Of a stretch of 52,907 bases of DNA, positions 25,852 to 33,975 are shown piece by piece. Position 1 is the stretch's first letter, and each line of letters begins with the position of its first letter. The stretch is from Mycobacterium sp. PS03-16 (GTDB lineage Bacteria > Actinomycetota > Actinomycetes > Mycobacteriales > Mycobacteriaceae): assembly GCF_004570325.1 (NCBI RefSeq), contig NZ_SPQO01000031.1, positions 1-52,907 on the forward strand, given 5' to 3'. The translations under genes and the position numbers were made by a program. A model generated the notes under the pieces. That model saw nothing but the letters and a program-made list of their open reading frames with translations, was not told where the DNA came from and searched no databases.

Positions 25852-27123
25852 ATGGCTGACATGGCCGGATCCCGAGCGCAGGGACTCTCGCTCGACATCG
25901 CCGGTCACCTGCTGACCGTGACCCATCCGGACAAGGTCGTGTTCCCGGCATTCGCCGGCCGCCCACCGATCACCAAGATCGACCTGATCGAGTACTACCT
26001 GTCCGTCGCCGACGGCGCCCTGCGAGGCGTGGCCGACCGGCCGATGATCCTCAAACGCTTCGTCAAGGGCATCACCGAGGAGGCGGTGTTCCAGAAGCGC
26101 GCACCCGAGAAGCGGCCCGACTACGTCGACGTGGCGGAGTTGAAGTACGCGTCCGGCACCTCGGCGCGCGAGGCGGTGATCCGCGATGCGGCCGGGCTGG
26201 CGTGGGCGGTGAACACCGGGTGCGTCGATCTCAACCCCCATCCCACCCGGTCGGGCGATCTCGCCCAGCCCGACGAACTGCGGGTTGACCTCGACCCGAT
26301 GCCCGGCGTCGAGTGGCCGCAGATCATCGAGGTCGCGCTGGTGGCGCGGGAGGTCCTCGAAGACCACGGCCTGACCGCGTGGCCCAAGACGTCGGGATCG
26401 CGCGGCTTCCACATCTATGCGCGCATCGAACCGCGCTGGCCGTTCACATTCGTCCGGCTGGCCGCCCAGACGATCGCCCGCGAGGTGGAACGCCGGGCGC
26501 CCGAGCTGGCCACCAGCCGCTGGTGGAAGGAGGAGCGCGAGGGGGTGTTCGTCGACTTCAACCAGAACGCGTTCGACCGCACGGTGGCGTCGGCCTACTC
26601 CGTGCGCGCCACTCCGGATGCGCGGGTGTCCACCCCGCTGCGTTGGGACGAGGTGCCGGACTGCCGGCCCGAGGCGTTCACGATCGACACGGTGCCGGTG
26701 CGCTACGCCGAACTCGGCGACCCCTGGGAGTCGATGGACGACCATCCCGGCCGCCTCGACGCGCTGCTGGACCTGGCCGACCGGCTGGGCCCGGCCGAGA
26801 AGGCGCCCCGGGGCGCCCGGCGGGCGGACGGCAGCGGCCGCAGGCAGTCGGTGATGCCGCTGATCGAGGTTGCCCGCACCAAGACCAAACCCGAGGCGCT
26901 CGCCGCGCTCGACACCTGGCGCGCGCGTCATCCGGAGGCGGCCGAACGGCTGCAGCCGGCCGATGTCCTCATCGACGGGATGCGCGGCCCGAGTTCGATC
27001 TGGTACCGCATCCGGATCAACCTGCAGCACGTCCCCGAAGCGCAGCGGCCGCCGCAGGAGGCGCTGCTCGCCGACTACAGCCCGTGGGAGAACTACACCG
27101 GCGCTCAGGGGCGGCACACCTGA
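25852..27123 (+). CDS. LigD-like DNA polymerase/primase domain protein (Rv0269c / PolD2 type)
   Basis: 423 residues from the ATG at 25852; an earlier start at 25816 and a later ATG at 25861 also fit, and no clear ribosome site decides it, so translation may be leaderless. It is an archaeo-eukaryotic primase-fold polymerase. The N-terminal region has THPDKVVFP and KRFVKGI, the metal-binding DLDPMP follows near residue 145, then KTSGSRGFHIYARI near 180 and the third carboxylate in VFVDFNQNAFDRT near 230. The C-terminal 100 residues are an extra domain. Stand-alone LigD-POL homologues PolD1 and PolD2 in mycobacteria add ribonucleotides or fill short gaps in DNA repair. There is no ligase, Ku or nuclease gene nearby. 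Confidence 0.88.
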   Translation: MADMAGSRAQGLSLDIAGHLLTVTHPDKVVFPAFAGRPPITKIDLIEYYLSVADGALRGVADRPMILKRFVKGITEEAVFQKRAPEKRPDYVDVAELKYASGTSAREAVIRDAAGLAWAVNTGCVDLNPHPTRSGDLAQPDELRVDLDPMPGVEWPQIIEVALVAREVLEDHGLTAWPKTSGSRGFHIYARIEPRWPFTFVRLAAQTIAREVERRAPELATSRWWKEEREGVFVDFNQNAFDRTVASAYSVRATPDARVSTPLRWDEVPDCRPEAFTIDTVPVRYAELGDPWESMDDHPGRLDALLDLADRLGPAEKAPRGARRADGSGRRQSVMPLIEVARTKTKPEALAALDTWRARHPEAAERLQPADVLIDGMRGPSSIWYRIRINLQHVPEAQRPPQEALLADYSPWENYTGAQGRHT

Positions 27124-27207
27124 TTCCGCGGCGGCAGCGAGCCAACCGGGCGGCCACGGCGGGGATACCGGCCGGTAACAATCCCATCACAAGACTTACG
27201 AATGCCG

Positions 27208-27231
27208 GTTCTTACCAAAGTATTAGCGGTA
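27208..27231 (+). promoter_or_regulatory. Degenerate SigF-like promoter ahead of the STAS gene
   Basis: GTTC (27208-27211), a 15-base spacer and CGGTA (27227-27231) resemble the SigF consensus with two mismatches. It starts a roughly 100-base leader to the ATG at 27333. Weak call, supported by the gene being a sigma-pathway protein. Confidence 0.3.
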
Positions 27232-27278
27232 GCTCCCAGCGGCCTTAAATTCGCCGCATAACTTAGGCGTCAGGTTGA

Positions 27279-27293
27279 GGTGGCAACGCCACC
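27279..27293 (+). ncRNA. Leader hairpin in the 5' untranslated region of the STAS gene
   Basis: GGTGGC (27279-27284), loop AAC, GCCACC (27288-27293): a perfect six-pair stem about 40 bases before the ATG. The leader also contains GGGGAGG at 27319-27325 as ribosome site. I do not recognise a riboswitch class; the stem could affect translation or message stability. Confidence 0.35.
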
Positions 27294-27332
27294 GACACCA
27301 CTCCAGCGAAACGTCCGACGGGGAGGCCGCTC

Positions 27333-27788
27333 ATGACGATCACGAGCACGACCACTACTTCGAACGGTTCATTTCACTACGGAAATCCGGCATTCGACTG
27401 CGAGGGCGTCCGAATGCGAGCCCGCTGCCGCCAATTGGCGACGGTGGTCACCGTCACCGGTGACGTGGACGCCGCCAATGTGGACTGCGTCTTCGACTAC
27501 GCCAAGCGCTTCGTCCTCGCGGAGAAGCCCTTTGTCCTCGACCTCAGCGGCCTGAATTCCTATGCCGAGGACTGCATCTCGCTGCTCTACGACATCGACG
27601 AGCAGTGCGCGAACGCCGGTGTCGAGTGGTCGGTGATCGGTAGCCAGCCGCTCCTGCAGGCGCTGCGCGCGGCCGGCGCCCTCGAAGACATGCCGGTCAC
27701 CGCGTCGGTGCCCGAGGCGCTGCACCACTTCAGCGAAGGCATCCTCGCCCGCCGCCGCCTGCTGCCCCTCCTGACCAAGACCGCCTGA
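27333..27788 (+). CDS. STAS-domain protein (anti-anti-sigma factor-like)
   Basis: 151 residues. After about 20 polar residues (TITSTTTTSNGSFHYG) comes a region CEGVRMRARCRQLATVVTVTGDVDAANVDCVFDYAKRF typical of the first half of a STAS domain, then PFVLDLSGLNSYAEDCISLLYDIDEQC, which corresponds to the D-S-S phosphorylation loop. The usual Ser is in this loop but the motif reads LNSYAEDCIS rather than DSSG, so the phospho-acceptor is uncertain. GVEWSVIGSQPLLQALRAAGALEDMPV completes the fold. STAS antagonists free sigma factors by sequestering anti-sigma kinases such as those encoded at 8842 and 35352. GGGGAGG precedes the ATG. A 30-codon ORF follows after 16 bases. Confidence 0.75.
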   Translation: MTITSTTTTSNGSFHYGNPAFDCEGVRMRARCRQLATVVTVTGDVDAANVDCVFDYAKRFVLAEKPFVLDLSGLNSYAEDCISLLYDIDEQCANAGVEWSVIGSQPLLQALRAAGALEDMPVTASVPEALHHFSEGILARRRLLPLLTKTA

Positions 27789-27804
27789 CCAGAAAGGCGA
27801 CACC

Positions 27805-27897
27805 ATGCTTCTCGATGTTCGTTGGCTCAGCTTCCTGCTCAAGCGCCGCCGCCACGGCTTCCACCACATGGAGGCGATCACGGCCCGCGCCGCCTGA
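27805..27897 (+). CDS. Putative 30-residue basic micropeptide
   Basis: ATG at 27805, with AGAAAGG seven to eight bases upstream, followed by 30 codons and TGA. The product begins MLLDVRWLSFLLKRRRHGFHH: a hydrophobic start, then a Lys-Arg-Arg-Arg cluster and three histidines, ending in an Ala-rich tail. It lies 16 bases after the STAS stop and 38 bases before a strong stem-loop, so it would be the last gene of that transcript. Real translation is not proven; support is the ribosome site, the tight spacing and GC at third positions. The amphipathic basic helix could bind membrane or nucleic acid. Confidence 0.45.
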   Translation: MLLDVRWLSFLLKRRRHGFHHMEAITARAA

Positions 27898-28251
27898 TCC
27901 GACCCGGCCTGATCCGGCCGCCTGATCTCGCATCTCGACCGCCGTCCCGGCACATGCCGTGGCGGCGGTCGACTTATATGTGGGCGCGATAAGACCCACC
28001 CGCCTCGACTCCTTCGAACATGCTTTCGATCGCGCCACCCGGGTACGACACGAGGTCCGCCCGAAGACCGCACCAACCAAGCCAGAGATCAACCCTCCAA
28101 AAAGGACAACGTCACCACTGCACTCCCGCGCGATGCGCACGACGAAGCGCCCGCAGATTCGCGAAGATCGCTTTCGGGTATCCCATTTGCGAAGCGGAAC
28201 CGGCGGGACGGCAACGGAAGATGTCCCGGTTCAGTCGAGGGGAATGGTTCA
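27898..28251. other. 354-base intergenic region before the GAF-ANTAR gene
   Basis: It holds the stem-loop at 27936-27971 and then about 280 bases without a credible gene on either strand. Base composition is less GC-biased than the surrounding coding sequence, with A-rich stretches such as CTCCAAAAAGGACAAC near 28100. A GGGTA at 28041-28045 has CTTT 14 bases upstream, too poor for a confident SigF call. The ribosome site for the next gene is GAGGGGA near 28237. A long leader or small RNA is possible but not demonstrated. Confidence 0.5.
27936..27971 (+). terminator. Stem-loop terminator after the STAS/micropeptide unit
   Basis: CGACCGCCG (27936-27944) pairs perfectly with CGGCGGTCG (27963-27971), and the inner bases continue the stem through GGCA/TGCC with one mismatch, leaving a very small loop. 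CTTATAT follows. This is the strongest hairpin in the gap. Confidence 0.7.
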
Positions 28252-28968
28252 GTGACGCACGATCGCGAGGTGCATCTGCGCATCGCGGAATTGGTCAGGG
28301 AGGTCAACAGTGACTTCATCCCGGACATCGACACCGCGCTGTCGCGCCTGACGCGCTCCGCGGTCGAGTGTGTGCCGGGCGTCGCGGCCGCCGGCATCAC
28401 CGTCACCGAACGCGGCCGACAGATCTCCACGCGGGCAGCCACCCAGGAGTACGCCGTCACACTCGACAACATCCAGCAACGCCACGGTGAGGGTCCTTGC
28501 CTGTCTGCGGCGAGGAATCACCACACCATCCGGATCGAAGACCTCACCAAGGACCAACGGTGGCCGCACTACCGGCACGACGCTCTCATCCAGACGCCGG
28601 TGCGGGCCCTGCTGTCCTTCGAGGTCTTCACCAGCAGGCAGACCATGGGCGCGCTCAATCTGTACGCCGAGGAGTCCCATGCCCTGGCCGAGGAGTCCGA
28701 GGAAGTGGGCCTGATCTTCGCCACCCACACCGCGATGGCGTGGAGCGCACTGCTGCGCGATACCCAGTTGCGCAGCGCGCTGGCCTCCCGCGACATCATC
28801 GGCCAGGCCAAGGGCATGCTGATGGAGCGCTTCGGCATCGACGCCGTGCGGGCGTTCGAACTGCTGACCAGGCTGTCACAGGAGTCGAATACGAAGGTCA
28901 TCGACATCGCCCGCAAGATCATCGCGGCGGAGGACCATCGCGACGCCGCACTGCGGGACGGCAGCTGA
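28252..28968 (+). CDS. GAF-ANTAR domain RNA-binding antiterminator
   Basis: 238 residues from a GTG at 28252, with CGAGGGGA about ten bases upstream. The GAF domain spans about 25-160 (IQQRHGEGPCLSAARNHHTIRIEDLTKDQRWPHY is the usual mycobacterial GAF core with its conserved Cys). The ANTAR domain is C-terminal (about 170-228), with SRDIIGQAKGMLMERFGIDAVRAFELLTRLSQESNTKVIDIA. ANTAR proteins bind tandem hexaloop hairpins in nascent RNA to prevent termination, and the GAF domain senses a ligand or redox state. The target hairpins are not identified here. The stop codon is one base from that of the convergent methyltransferase. No partner histidine kinase is adjacent. Confidence 0.92.
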   Translation: MTHDREVHLRIAELVREVNSDFIPDIDTALSRLTRSAVECVPGVAAAGITVTERGRQISTRAATQEYAVTLDNIQQRHGEGPCLSAARNHHTIRIEDLTKDQRWPHYRHDALIQTPVRALLSFEVFTSRQTMGALNLYAEESHALAEESEEVGLIFATHTAMAWSALLRDTQLRSALASRDIIGQAKGMLMERFGIDAVRAFELLTRLSQESNTKVIDIARKIIAAEDHRDAALRDGS

Positions 28969-28969
28969 C

Positions 28970-29584
28970 TCAGTCGCTCGGCTTGATCCAGCGCCACTGC
29001 CCCGGCGTCCACTCGCTGGCGTCCGGCAGCGCATCCCCGACCGCGCCCACCACGCCCGGCCACAGCGACGGGTTGTAATCGTCACCGGACAGCCATCCGC
29101 CGGCGGCCACCTTCGGCGCCCAGGCGGCGATGTCGGCGCGCACGCTGTCGTAGTCGTGGCGGGCGTCGATGTGCACCCAGGCCAGCGCCCCGTCGTCGAA
29201 CATCGTTGCGGCACTCAGCGAATCGGTGATGAGCAGGGTGACGAGATCGGCGAAGCCGCACGCCAGGACGTTGCGGTGCAGCAGGCCGGCGAAGGTGCCG
29301 CCGCCGTATTCGACCGCCGGTCCGTGCGCGTTGACCTGTCGCGGACCCTCCGGGCCGCTGCCCCGGCAGGTGTCGACGCCCACGATGCCGATCCGGCGAC
29401 CGGACCGCTGGACCACCTCCGCCAGCGAGCACAGGCTACGGCCCAGGTAGGTCCCCACCTCGAGGAAGCGGACGCCGTCACCGAAGTGCTCGACGGCCTC
29501 CTCCTGCGCGCGGCGCCATCCGAACCAGCCGGGGATGTCCTCCCAGCGCGAGACGGGCTGGGCGAACGCGTCGGCGTGCGTCAT
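28970..29584 (-). CDS. Class I SAM-dependent methyltransferase-like protein
   Basis: 204 residues from the ATG at 29584, two bases after the tenA stop; the open frame runs upstream through tenA but that part is a shadow. Motif I is VRFLEVGTYLGRSLCSLAEV near 38-57, the acidic end of strand 2 is GIVGVDTCRG near 72, and WVHIDARHDYDSVRADIAAWAPKVAAGGWLSGDDY near 140-175 is typical of the Methyltransf_24 group, where HID-x3-Y is a conserved pattern. Such proteins modify glycans, small molecules or unknown acceptors; no acceptor can be predicted. Translational coupling with tenA suggests a shared transcript, not necessarily a shared pathway. Confidence 0.82.
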   Translation of the reverse strand: MTHADAFAQPVSRWEDIPGWFGWRRAQEEAVEHFGDGVRFLEVGTYLGRSLCSLAEVVQRSGRRIGIVGVDTCRGSGPEGPRQVNAHGPAVEYGGGTFAGLLHRNVLACGFADLVTLLITDSLSAATMFDDGALAWVHIDARHDYDSVRADIAAWAPKVAAGGWLSGDDYNPSLWPGVVGAVGDALPDASEWTPGQWRWIKPSD

Positions 29585-29586
29585 GC

Positions 29587-30264
29587 TCAGACCGGCCAGG
29601 TCTCGCGCCGGTACGCCGCGTCCCAGAACATCCACTCGTAGCGCGACGTCGTGACGAAATGCGCGCGGGCGGTGGCCTCGTCGTCGGCGGTCAGCGTGGG
29701 TCCGATCCGGTCGGTGACCTCGAGGACCTCGGCGACGGTCGCGGCGAATTCCTCACCCCCGTAGCTGTCGATCCACAGCTGGTAGCGCGGGTCCGTCGAA
29801 CCGCTCCCCAGCAGTTGCTCGCCCACCCGCGCATAGATCCAGTAGCACGGCAGCACCGCGGCCAGACCGTCGGCGAAGCTGCCGCCGTAGACGGTGGCCA
29901 GCAGATAGCTGGTGTACGCCCGCGTGGTCGGTGCCACCGGCACCTCGGCCAGCTGCGCCGGGTCGAGGCCCAACTGGGGCAGCAGCGTGTGGTGCAGCGC
30001 CATCTCGACGGTGTACACGTCGGCCGCGTGCCGGGAGAACATCGCGGTCTCGGTCAACGCCGGCGCCTTGGCCCCGACCACCGCGAGCGCGCGGGCGTAG
30101 TCGCGCAGGTAGTGCACATCCTGGGCGACGTAGTGGGCGAAGACGTCCGGATCCAGCGTGCCGTCGGTGAGCCCGCCGATGAACGGGTGGGACATGATCG
30201 CGGCGAAGACCGGCTCGATGTCCCGCCACAGCCGCAGTGACCAGCGTTCGGAAGGTGTAGTCAT
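29587..30264 (-). CDS. tenA: TenA family thiaminase II / aminopyrimidine aminohydrolase
   Basis: 225 residues from the ATG at 30264; the frame is open 21 codons more but MTTPSERWSLRLWRDIEPVF is the natural start. The all-helical TenA fold shows HPFIGGLTDGTLDPDVFAHYVAQDVHYLRDYARAL near 25-60, the catalytic Cys near residue 138 in LPCYWIYARVGEQL, the YGGEEF segment near 170 and RYEWMFWDAAY at the end. TenA_C enzymes salvage the pyrimidine half of thiamine by hydrolysing aminomethyl- or formylaminomethyl-pyrimidine. No thiamine biosynthesis gene or TPP riboswitch is visible nearby. It is divergent from the SQR-like flavoprotein, 86 bases away. Confidence 0.9.
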   Translation of the reverse strand: MTTPSERWSLRLWRDIEPVFAAIMSHPFIGGLTDGTLDPDVFAHYVAQDVHYLRDYARALAVVGAKAPALTETAMFSRHAADVYTVEMALHHTLLPQLGLDPAQLAEVPVAPTTRAYTSYLLATVYGGSFADGLAAVLPCYWIYARVGEQLLGSGSTDPRYQLWIDSYGGEEFAATVAEVLEVTDRIGPTLTADDEATARAHFVTTSRYEWMFWDAAYRRETWPV

Positions 30265-30350
30265 CGCCGTCAACGTAGCAGCGGCCGTTGGCGTCCGGGT
30301 GACCGCGCAAGAGCGTGCATGACTCACCGCACGGCGGGTACCAATCGTGG

Positions 30351-31562
30351 GTGACGGCCAGCCCCGAACGGATCGACGGTTTCTTCGATGTGCTGGTCGT
30401 CGGCGGCGGCAACGCCGGGATCAGCGCAGCGGCCCGGCTGCTGCGCCAAGGTGTCACCGACGTCGCGGTGATCGAGCCGCAGCATGTCCACACGTACCGG
30501 CCGCTGCTGTCGTACGTCGGCGGCGGTCAGGCCACGATGCGCGACGCCGAACGCACCCAGCGCTCGGTCATCCCCGACGGGTGCACCTGGCTGCACGACT
30601 CGGCCGCCCTGGTGGACCCGGTCAGTCGCACGGTGCGCTGCGTGTCGGGCCGCAGCTACCGCTACCGGGACCTGATCCTCGGCACCGGCCTGGTGCCCGA
30701 CACCGACGCGCTGCCGGGCATCCACGCCGCACTCGACACCCCCGCCGTCGCAAGCAACTACCTCTACCGCGCCGACGAGACGTGGCAGCTGATCAAGTCG
30801 ATGCCCCGGGGCGGGCACGCGGTGTTCACCGTGCCGCGTCCACCGGTCAGCTGCACAGGCACCACCATCAAACCGCTGTTCCTGGCGGCCGCGCACTGGA
30901 AGCGCACCGGGCGCCTGCCGGGAGTGGACATCACCCTGGTGATCGACCGCTCGGACCTGCTGCCCGCACCCGCGATCGACGCCCGCCTGCGCGAGCACCT
31001 CGCCGCGCTCGGCGTGCGGGTCCGGTACGACACCGCGGTCACCGGGCTGATGCCCGAGCGGCAGTGCATCGCCGTGCGCGGCGCCGACGGCGCCACCGCC
31101 GAACTGGACTACGACCTGCTGCACCTGGTGCCGCCGTTTCGCGGCCGCCGGTGGGTGGAGACATCGGGGCTGTGCGGTGCACAGCCGCACGGGCTGATCG
31201 ACGTCGACGCCCGCACGTTCCGGCACCGCGCCCACTCCGGCATCTGGGCGGCCGGCGACGCCGCCGCCGTCGAGACCGACCCGTCCGGCGGCGCGTTGCG
31301 CCGCCAGATCAAGATCCTCGTCGACAACCTCCTCGCCGCCCGCGCCGACGGTGAATTGACCGAGTACGACGGCTACACCGTCGCCCCGGTCACCACCGAC
31401 GCCCACCACCTGATCGCCGGCGAGTTCGACCGCTCCGGCGCGCTGTCCTCGTCGCTGCCGTCGTTCCTGGATCCGGTGAAGCCGCGCCGCAGCGCCTGGG
31501 CGTTCGACCGGTACGGGCTGCCGCAGAGCTACTGGCACCTGATCCTCAAGGGCCGGCTGTAG
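30351..31562 (+). CDS. Sulfide:quinone oxidoreductase-like FAD flavoprotein
   Basis: 403 residues if translation begins at the GTG at 30351; a GTG at 30315 would add 12 residues and no ribosome site decides between them. The FAD motif is VLVVGGGNAGISAAARLL near 15-32, followed by YRPLLSYVGGG. The second dinucleotide region contains FTVPRPPVSCTGTTIKPLFLA, where SQR proteins have their first redox Cys, and the C-terminal FAD contact GIWAAGDAAAVETDPSGGALRRQ is clear. This is type II NADH dehydrogenase/SQR-fold architecture. Only the Cys near 170 fits the SQR pair convincingly; a second, SGLCGAQ near 275, is in an unusual place. Sulfide oxidation is therefore uncertain. Its end overlaps the convergent ArgP-like gene by 17 bases. 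Confidence 0.75.
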   Translation: MTASPERIDGFFDVLVVGGGNAGISAAARLLRQGVTDVAVIEPQHVHTYRPLLSYVGGGQATMRDAERTQRSVIPDGCTWLHDSAALVDPVSRTVRCVSGRSYRYRDLILGTGLVPDTDALPGIHAALDTPAVASNYLYRADETWQLIKSMPRGGHAVFTVPRPPVSCTGTTIKPLFLAAAHWKRTGRLPGVDITLVIDRSDLLPAPAIDARLREHLAALGVRVRYDTAVTGLMPERQCIAVRGADGATAELDYDLLHLVPPFRGRRWVETSGLCGAQPHGLIDVDARTFRHRAHSGIWAAGDAAAVETDPSGGALRRQIKILVDNLLAARADGELTEYDGYTVAPVTTDAHHLIAGEFDRSGALSSSLPSFLDPVKPRRSAWAFDRYGLPQSYWHLILKGRL

Positions 31563-32484
31563 CCGAACCCCGCCGACGGGATCCCAACGATCCGGCCGCG
31601 GTGCGCACCGCGCCGGTGATCCGCCAGACCAGCGGGCTGTCCAGCTTCCAGCACTGCCAGTACAGCGGGACGTCGAGGTGGACGTCGGCGATCCGCACGA
31701 ACGTGCCGTCGGCCAGTTCCGCCGCGGCCAGCTGCTCGGGATACATACCCCAGCCCAGCCCCGCGCGCACCGCGGCGCCGAACCCCTCCGCGGTCGGCAC
31801 GTAGTGCACCGGGCGGGCCACCGGGCGCCGAAACGCCCGGCGCACCAACATGTCCTGGAGCGCATCGTCACGGTTCCACGCCAGCGACGGCGCCTGCGCC
31901 GCCGCGGCGGCGGTGAACCCCGACGGGAGGTGGCGGGCCACGTAGCCGGCGCTGGCCACCGGCACGTAACGCATCACCCCGAGCGGCTGCACCCGGCAGC
32001 CCGGCACCGCGGTCCGCTCGGTCGTCACCGCGCCCATCACCGCGCCCTCGCGCAGCAACCGGGCGGAGTGGTCCTGATCCTCGATGCTCAGGTCGAACAG
32101 CACCTCGGGCAGCTCGGCGAACACCGCGGTGAACCACGTCGCCATCGAATCGGCGTTGACCGCGATCGCGACCCGCGGTCGCGGCGCGGGGCCGGCCCCG
32201 CGCAGCTCCCCGAGCGCCTCGGCCTCCAGCAGCGCGGTCTGCGCGGCCAGCCGCAGCAGCGGGATGCCCGAAGGCGTTGCCCGGCAGGGTTTTTCGCGGA
32301 CGATCAGCACCTGGCCGACGCGCTGCTCGAGCGCCTTGATGCGCTGGCTGACCGCCGACGGGGTCACGTTCAGCCGTTCGGCGGCGGCGTCGAAGCTGCC
32401 CGAGGAGATCACCGCGGCCAGTGCGGCCAGCTGATCGGCCGGCAGACGCACACCGTCGCCCGCCGGTTCGCCGCGCGTACTCAC
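31546..32484 (-). CDS. ArgP/LysG-like LysR family regulator
   Basis: 312 residues. The winged helix is DQLAALAAVISSGSFDAAAERLNVTPSAVSQRIKALEQRVGQVLIVREKPCRATPSG; the R-E-K-P-C-R-x-T segment is characteristic of ArgP/IciA/LysG proteins such as Rv1985c, which regulates the lysine/arginine exporter lysE. The effector domain follows from about 100 (VAIAVNADSMATWF, also a conserved ArgP feature). Here the divergent neighbour is not lysE but an NCS2 purine permease, 75 bases away, so either this regulator was recruited to that permease or it acts elsewhere. Its 3' end overlaps the flavoprotein gene by 17 bases. Confidence 0.87.
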   Translation of the reverse strand: MSTRGEPAGDGVRLPADQLAALAAVISSGSFDAAAERLNVTPSAVSQRIKALEQRVGQVLIVREKPCRATPSGIPLLRLAAQTALLEAEALGELRGAGPAPRPRVAIAVNADSMATWFTAVFAELPEVLFDLSIEDQDHSARLLREGAVMGAVTTERTAVPGCRVQPLGVMRYVPVASAGYVARHLPSGFTAAAAAQAPSLAWNRDDALQDMLVRRAFRRPVARPVHYVPTAEGFGAAVRAGLGWGMYPEQLAAAELADGTFVRIADVHLDVPLYWQCWKLDSPLVWRITGAVRTAAGSLGSRRRGSATAGP

Positions 32485-32559
32485 CCGTTCACGATAGAAA
32501 GTGCGCGGCCCCCGCCGCGCTGACTCGCCGTCGACGGTCTCTCACCCTAGGGTCAGGGC

Positions 32560-33975
32560 ATGAATCGCCTCGATCGCTTCTTCGAGATCTCCGCGCGCGG
32601 GTCCACCGTCGGCGCCGAGGTCCGCGGCGGCCTGGTCACATTCATCGCGATGGCCTACATCATCGTGCTGAACCCGATCATCCTGTCCGGCTCGGAGGAC
32701 GCCACCGGCGGGTCGTTGCAGTTCGCGCAGGTTTCGGCCACCACCGCGCTGGCCGCCGGGGTGATGACGCTGCTGTTCGGCGTCATCGCACGGATGCCGT
32801 TCGCGTTCGCCGCGGGGCTGGGGATCAACTCGTTCCTGGCGACCACCGTGGTCGGCGAGGTCAGTTGGGCCGAGGCGATGGGCCTGGTGGTCATCAACGG
32901 CCTGATCATCGTGCTGCTGGCGGTCACCGGCCTGCGGCGGCTGGTGTTCGACGCGGTGCCGATGCAGCTCAAACTCGCGATCACCGCGGGCATCGGGCTG
33001 TTCATCCTGTTCATCGGCCTGGTCGACGCCGGTTTCATCAGCTCCACCGGGCTGGCCTCCCCGCCGGTCGGGCTCGGTGCGGGCGGGCTGGGCTCGATCA
33101 CCACCGTGCCCACGCTGATCTTCGTGTTCACGCTGCTGATCACCGGCGTGCTGGTGACCCGCCGGGTGCGCGGCGGCATCCTCATCGGGCTGATCACCGG
33201 GACCGTCATCGCAGTGATCGTGGAGGCGATCTGGGATCTCGGCTCGGCCCAGGAACGTCCCGGCGGCTGGGGACTGTCGGTGCCGCAGCTGTCGGGGTCG
33301 CCGTTCGCGCTGCCCGACCTGTCGCTGGTCGGCGAGTTCAGTCTCACCGGCGCCTTCGAACGCATCGGCGTCCTGGCCGCGGTGATGCTGGTCTTCACAC
33401 TGGTGTTCGCGAACTTCTTCGACGCGATGGGCACCTTCACCGGGCTGTCCCGCGAGGCCGGCCTGGCCGATCAGAAAGGCACCTTCCCGCGACTGCGGTC
33501 GGCGCTGATCGTCGAGGGCGCCGGCGCGGCGGTCGGCGGCGCCACCTCGTCGTCGTCGAACACGGTGTTCATCGAATCCGGCGCCGGCATCGAGGAGGGC
33601 GCCCGCACCGGCCTGGCCAACCTGGTCACCGGGGTGCTGTTCCTGGCGGCGATGTTCATCTCACCGCTGGCCTCGATCGTGCCCACCGAGGTCGCCGCGG
33701 CGGCGCTGGTGATCGTCGGCGCGATGATGGTCTCCCAGGTGCGCCACATCGACCTGTCGGAATTCTCGGTCGCGCTACCGGTCGTGCTGACCGTTGCGAC
33801 CATGCCGTTCAGTTACTCGATCGCCAACGGTATCGGCGTCGGGTTCATCTCCTGGGTCATCATCCGCTCCGGGGCCGGCCGCGCGCGTGAGATCAGCCCC
33901 CTGCTCTGGGTGGTGGCCGCCGGGTTCGTCATCTACTTCGCCCGCACCGGGATCGAGAGCCTGCTCGGGGCCTGA
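32560..33975 (+). CDS. NCS2-family purine permease (adenine/guanine/hypoxanthine type)
   Basis: 471 residues with about 12-14 hydrophobic helices. The N-terminus FFEISARGSTVGAEVRGGLVTFIAMAYIIVLNPIILS is the AzgA-type signature. GVIARMPFAFAAGLGINSFLA near 70-90, VFANFFDAMGTFTGLSREAGL near 285 and GAAVGGATSSSSNTVFIESGAGIEEGARTGLANL near 320-352 hold the purine-binding loops. It imports purine bases with protons across the inner membrane. It is divergent from an ArgP-like regulator that may control it. The last 201 bases are overlapped by the convergent YihY-family reading frame. Confidence 0.92.
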   Translation: MNRLDRFFEISARGSTVGAEVRGGLVTFIAMAYIIVLNPIILSGSEDATGGSLQFAQVSATTALAAGVMTLLFGVIARMPFAFAAGLGINSFLATTVVGEVSWAEAMGLVVINGLIIVLLAVTGLRRLVFDAVPMQLKLAITAGIGLFILFIGLVDAGFISSTGLASPPVGLGAGGLGSITTVPTLIFVFTLLITGVLVTRRVRGGILIGLITGTVIAVIVEAIWDLGSAQERPGGWGLSVPQLSGSPFALPDLSLVGEFSLTGAFERIGVLAAVMLVFTLVFANFFDAMGTFTGLSREAGLADQKGTFPRLRSALIVEGAGAAVGGATSSSSNTVFIESGAGIEEGARTGLANLVTGVLFLAAMFISPLASIVPTEVAAAALVIVGAMMVSQVRHIDLSEFSVALPVVLTVATMPFSYSIANGIGVGFISWVIIRSGAGRAREISPLLWVVAAGFVIYFARTGIESLLGA

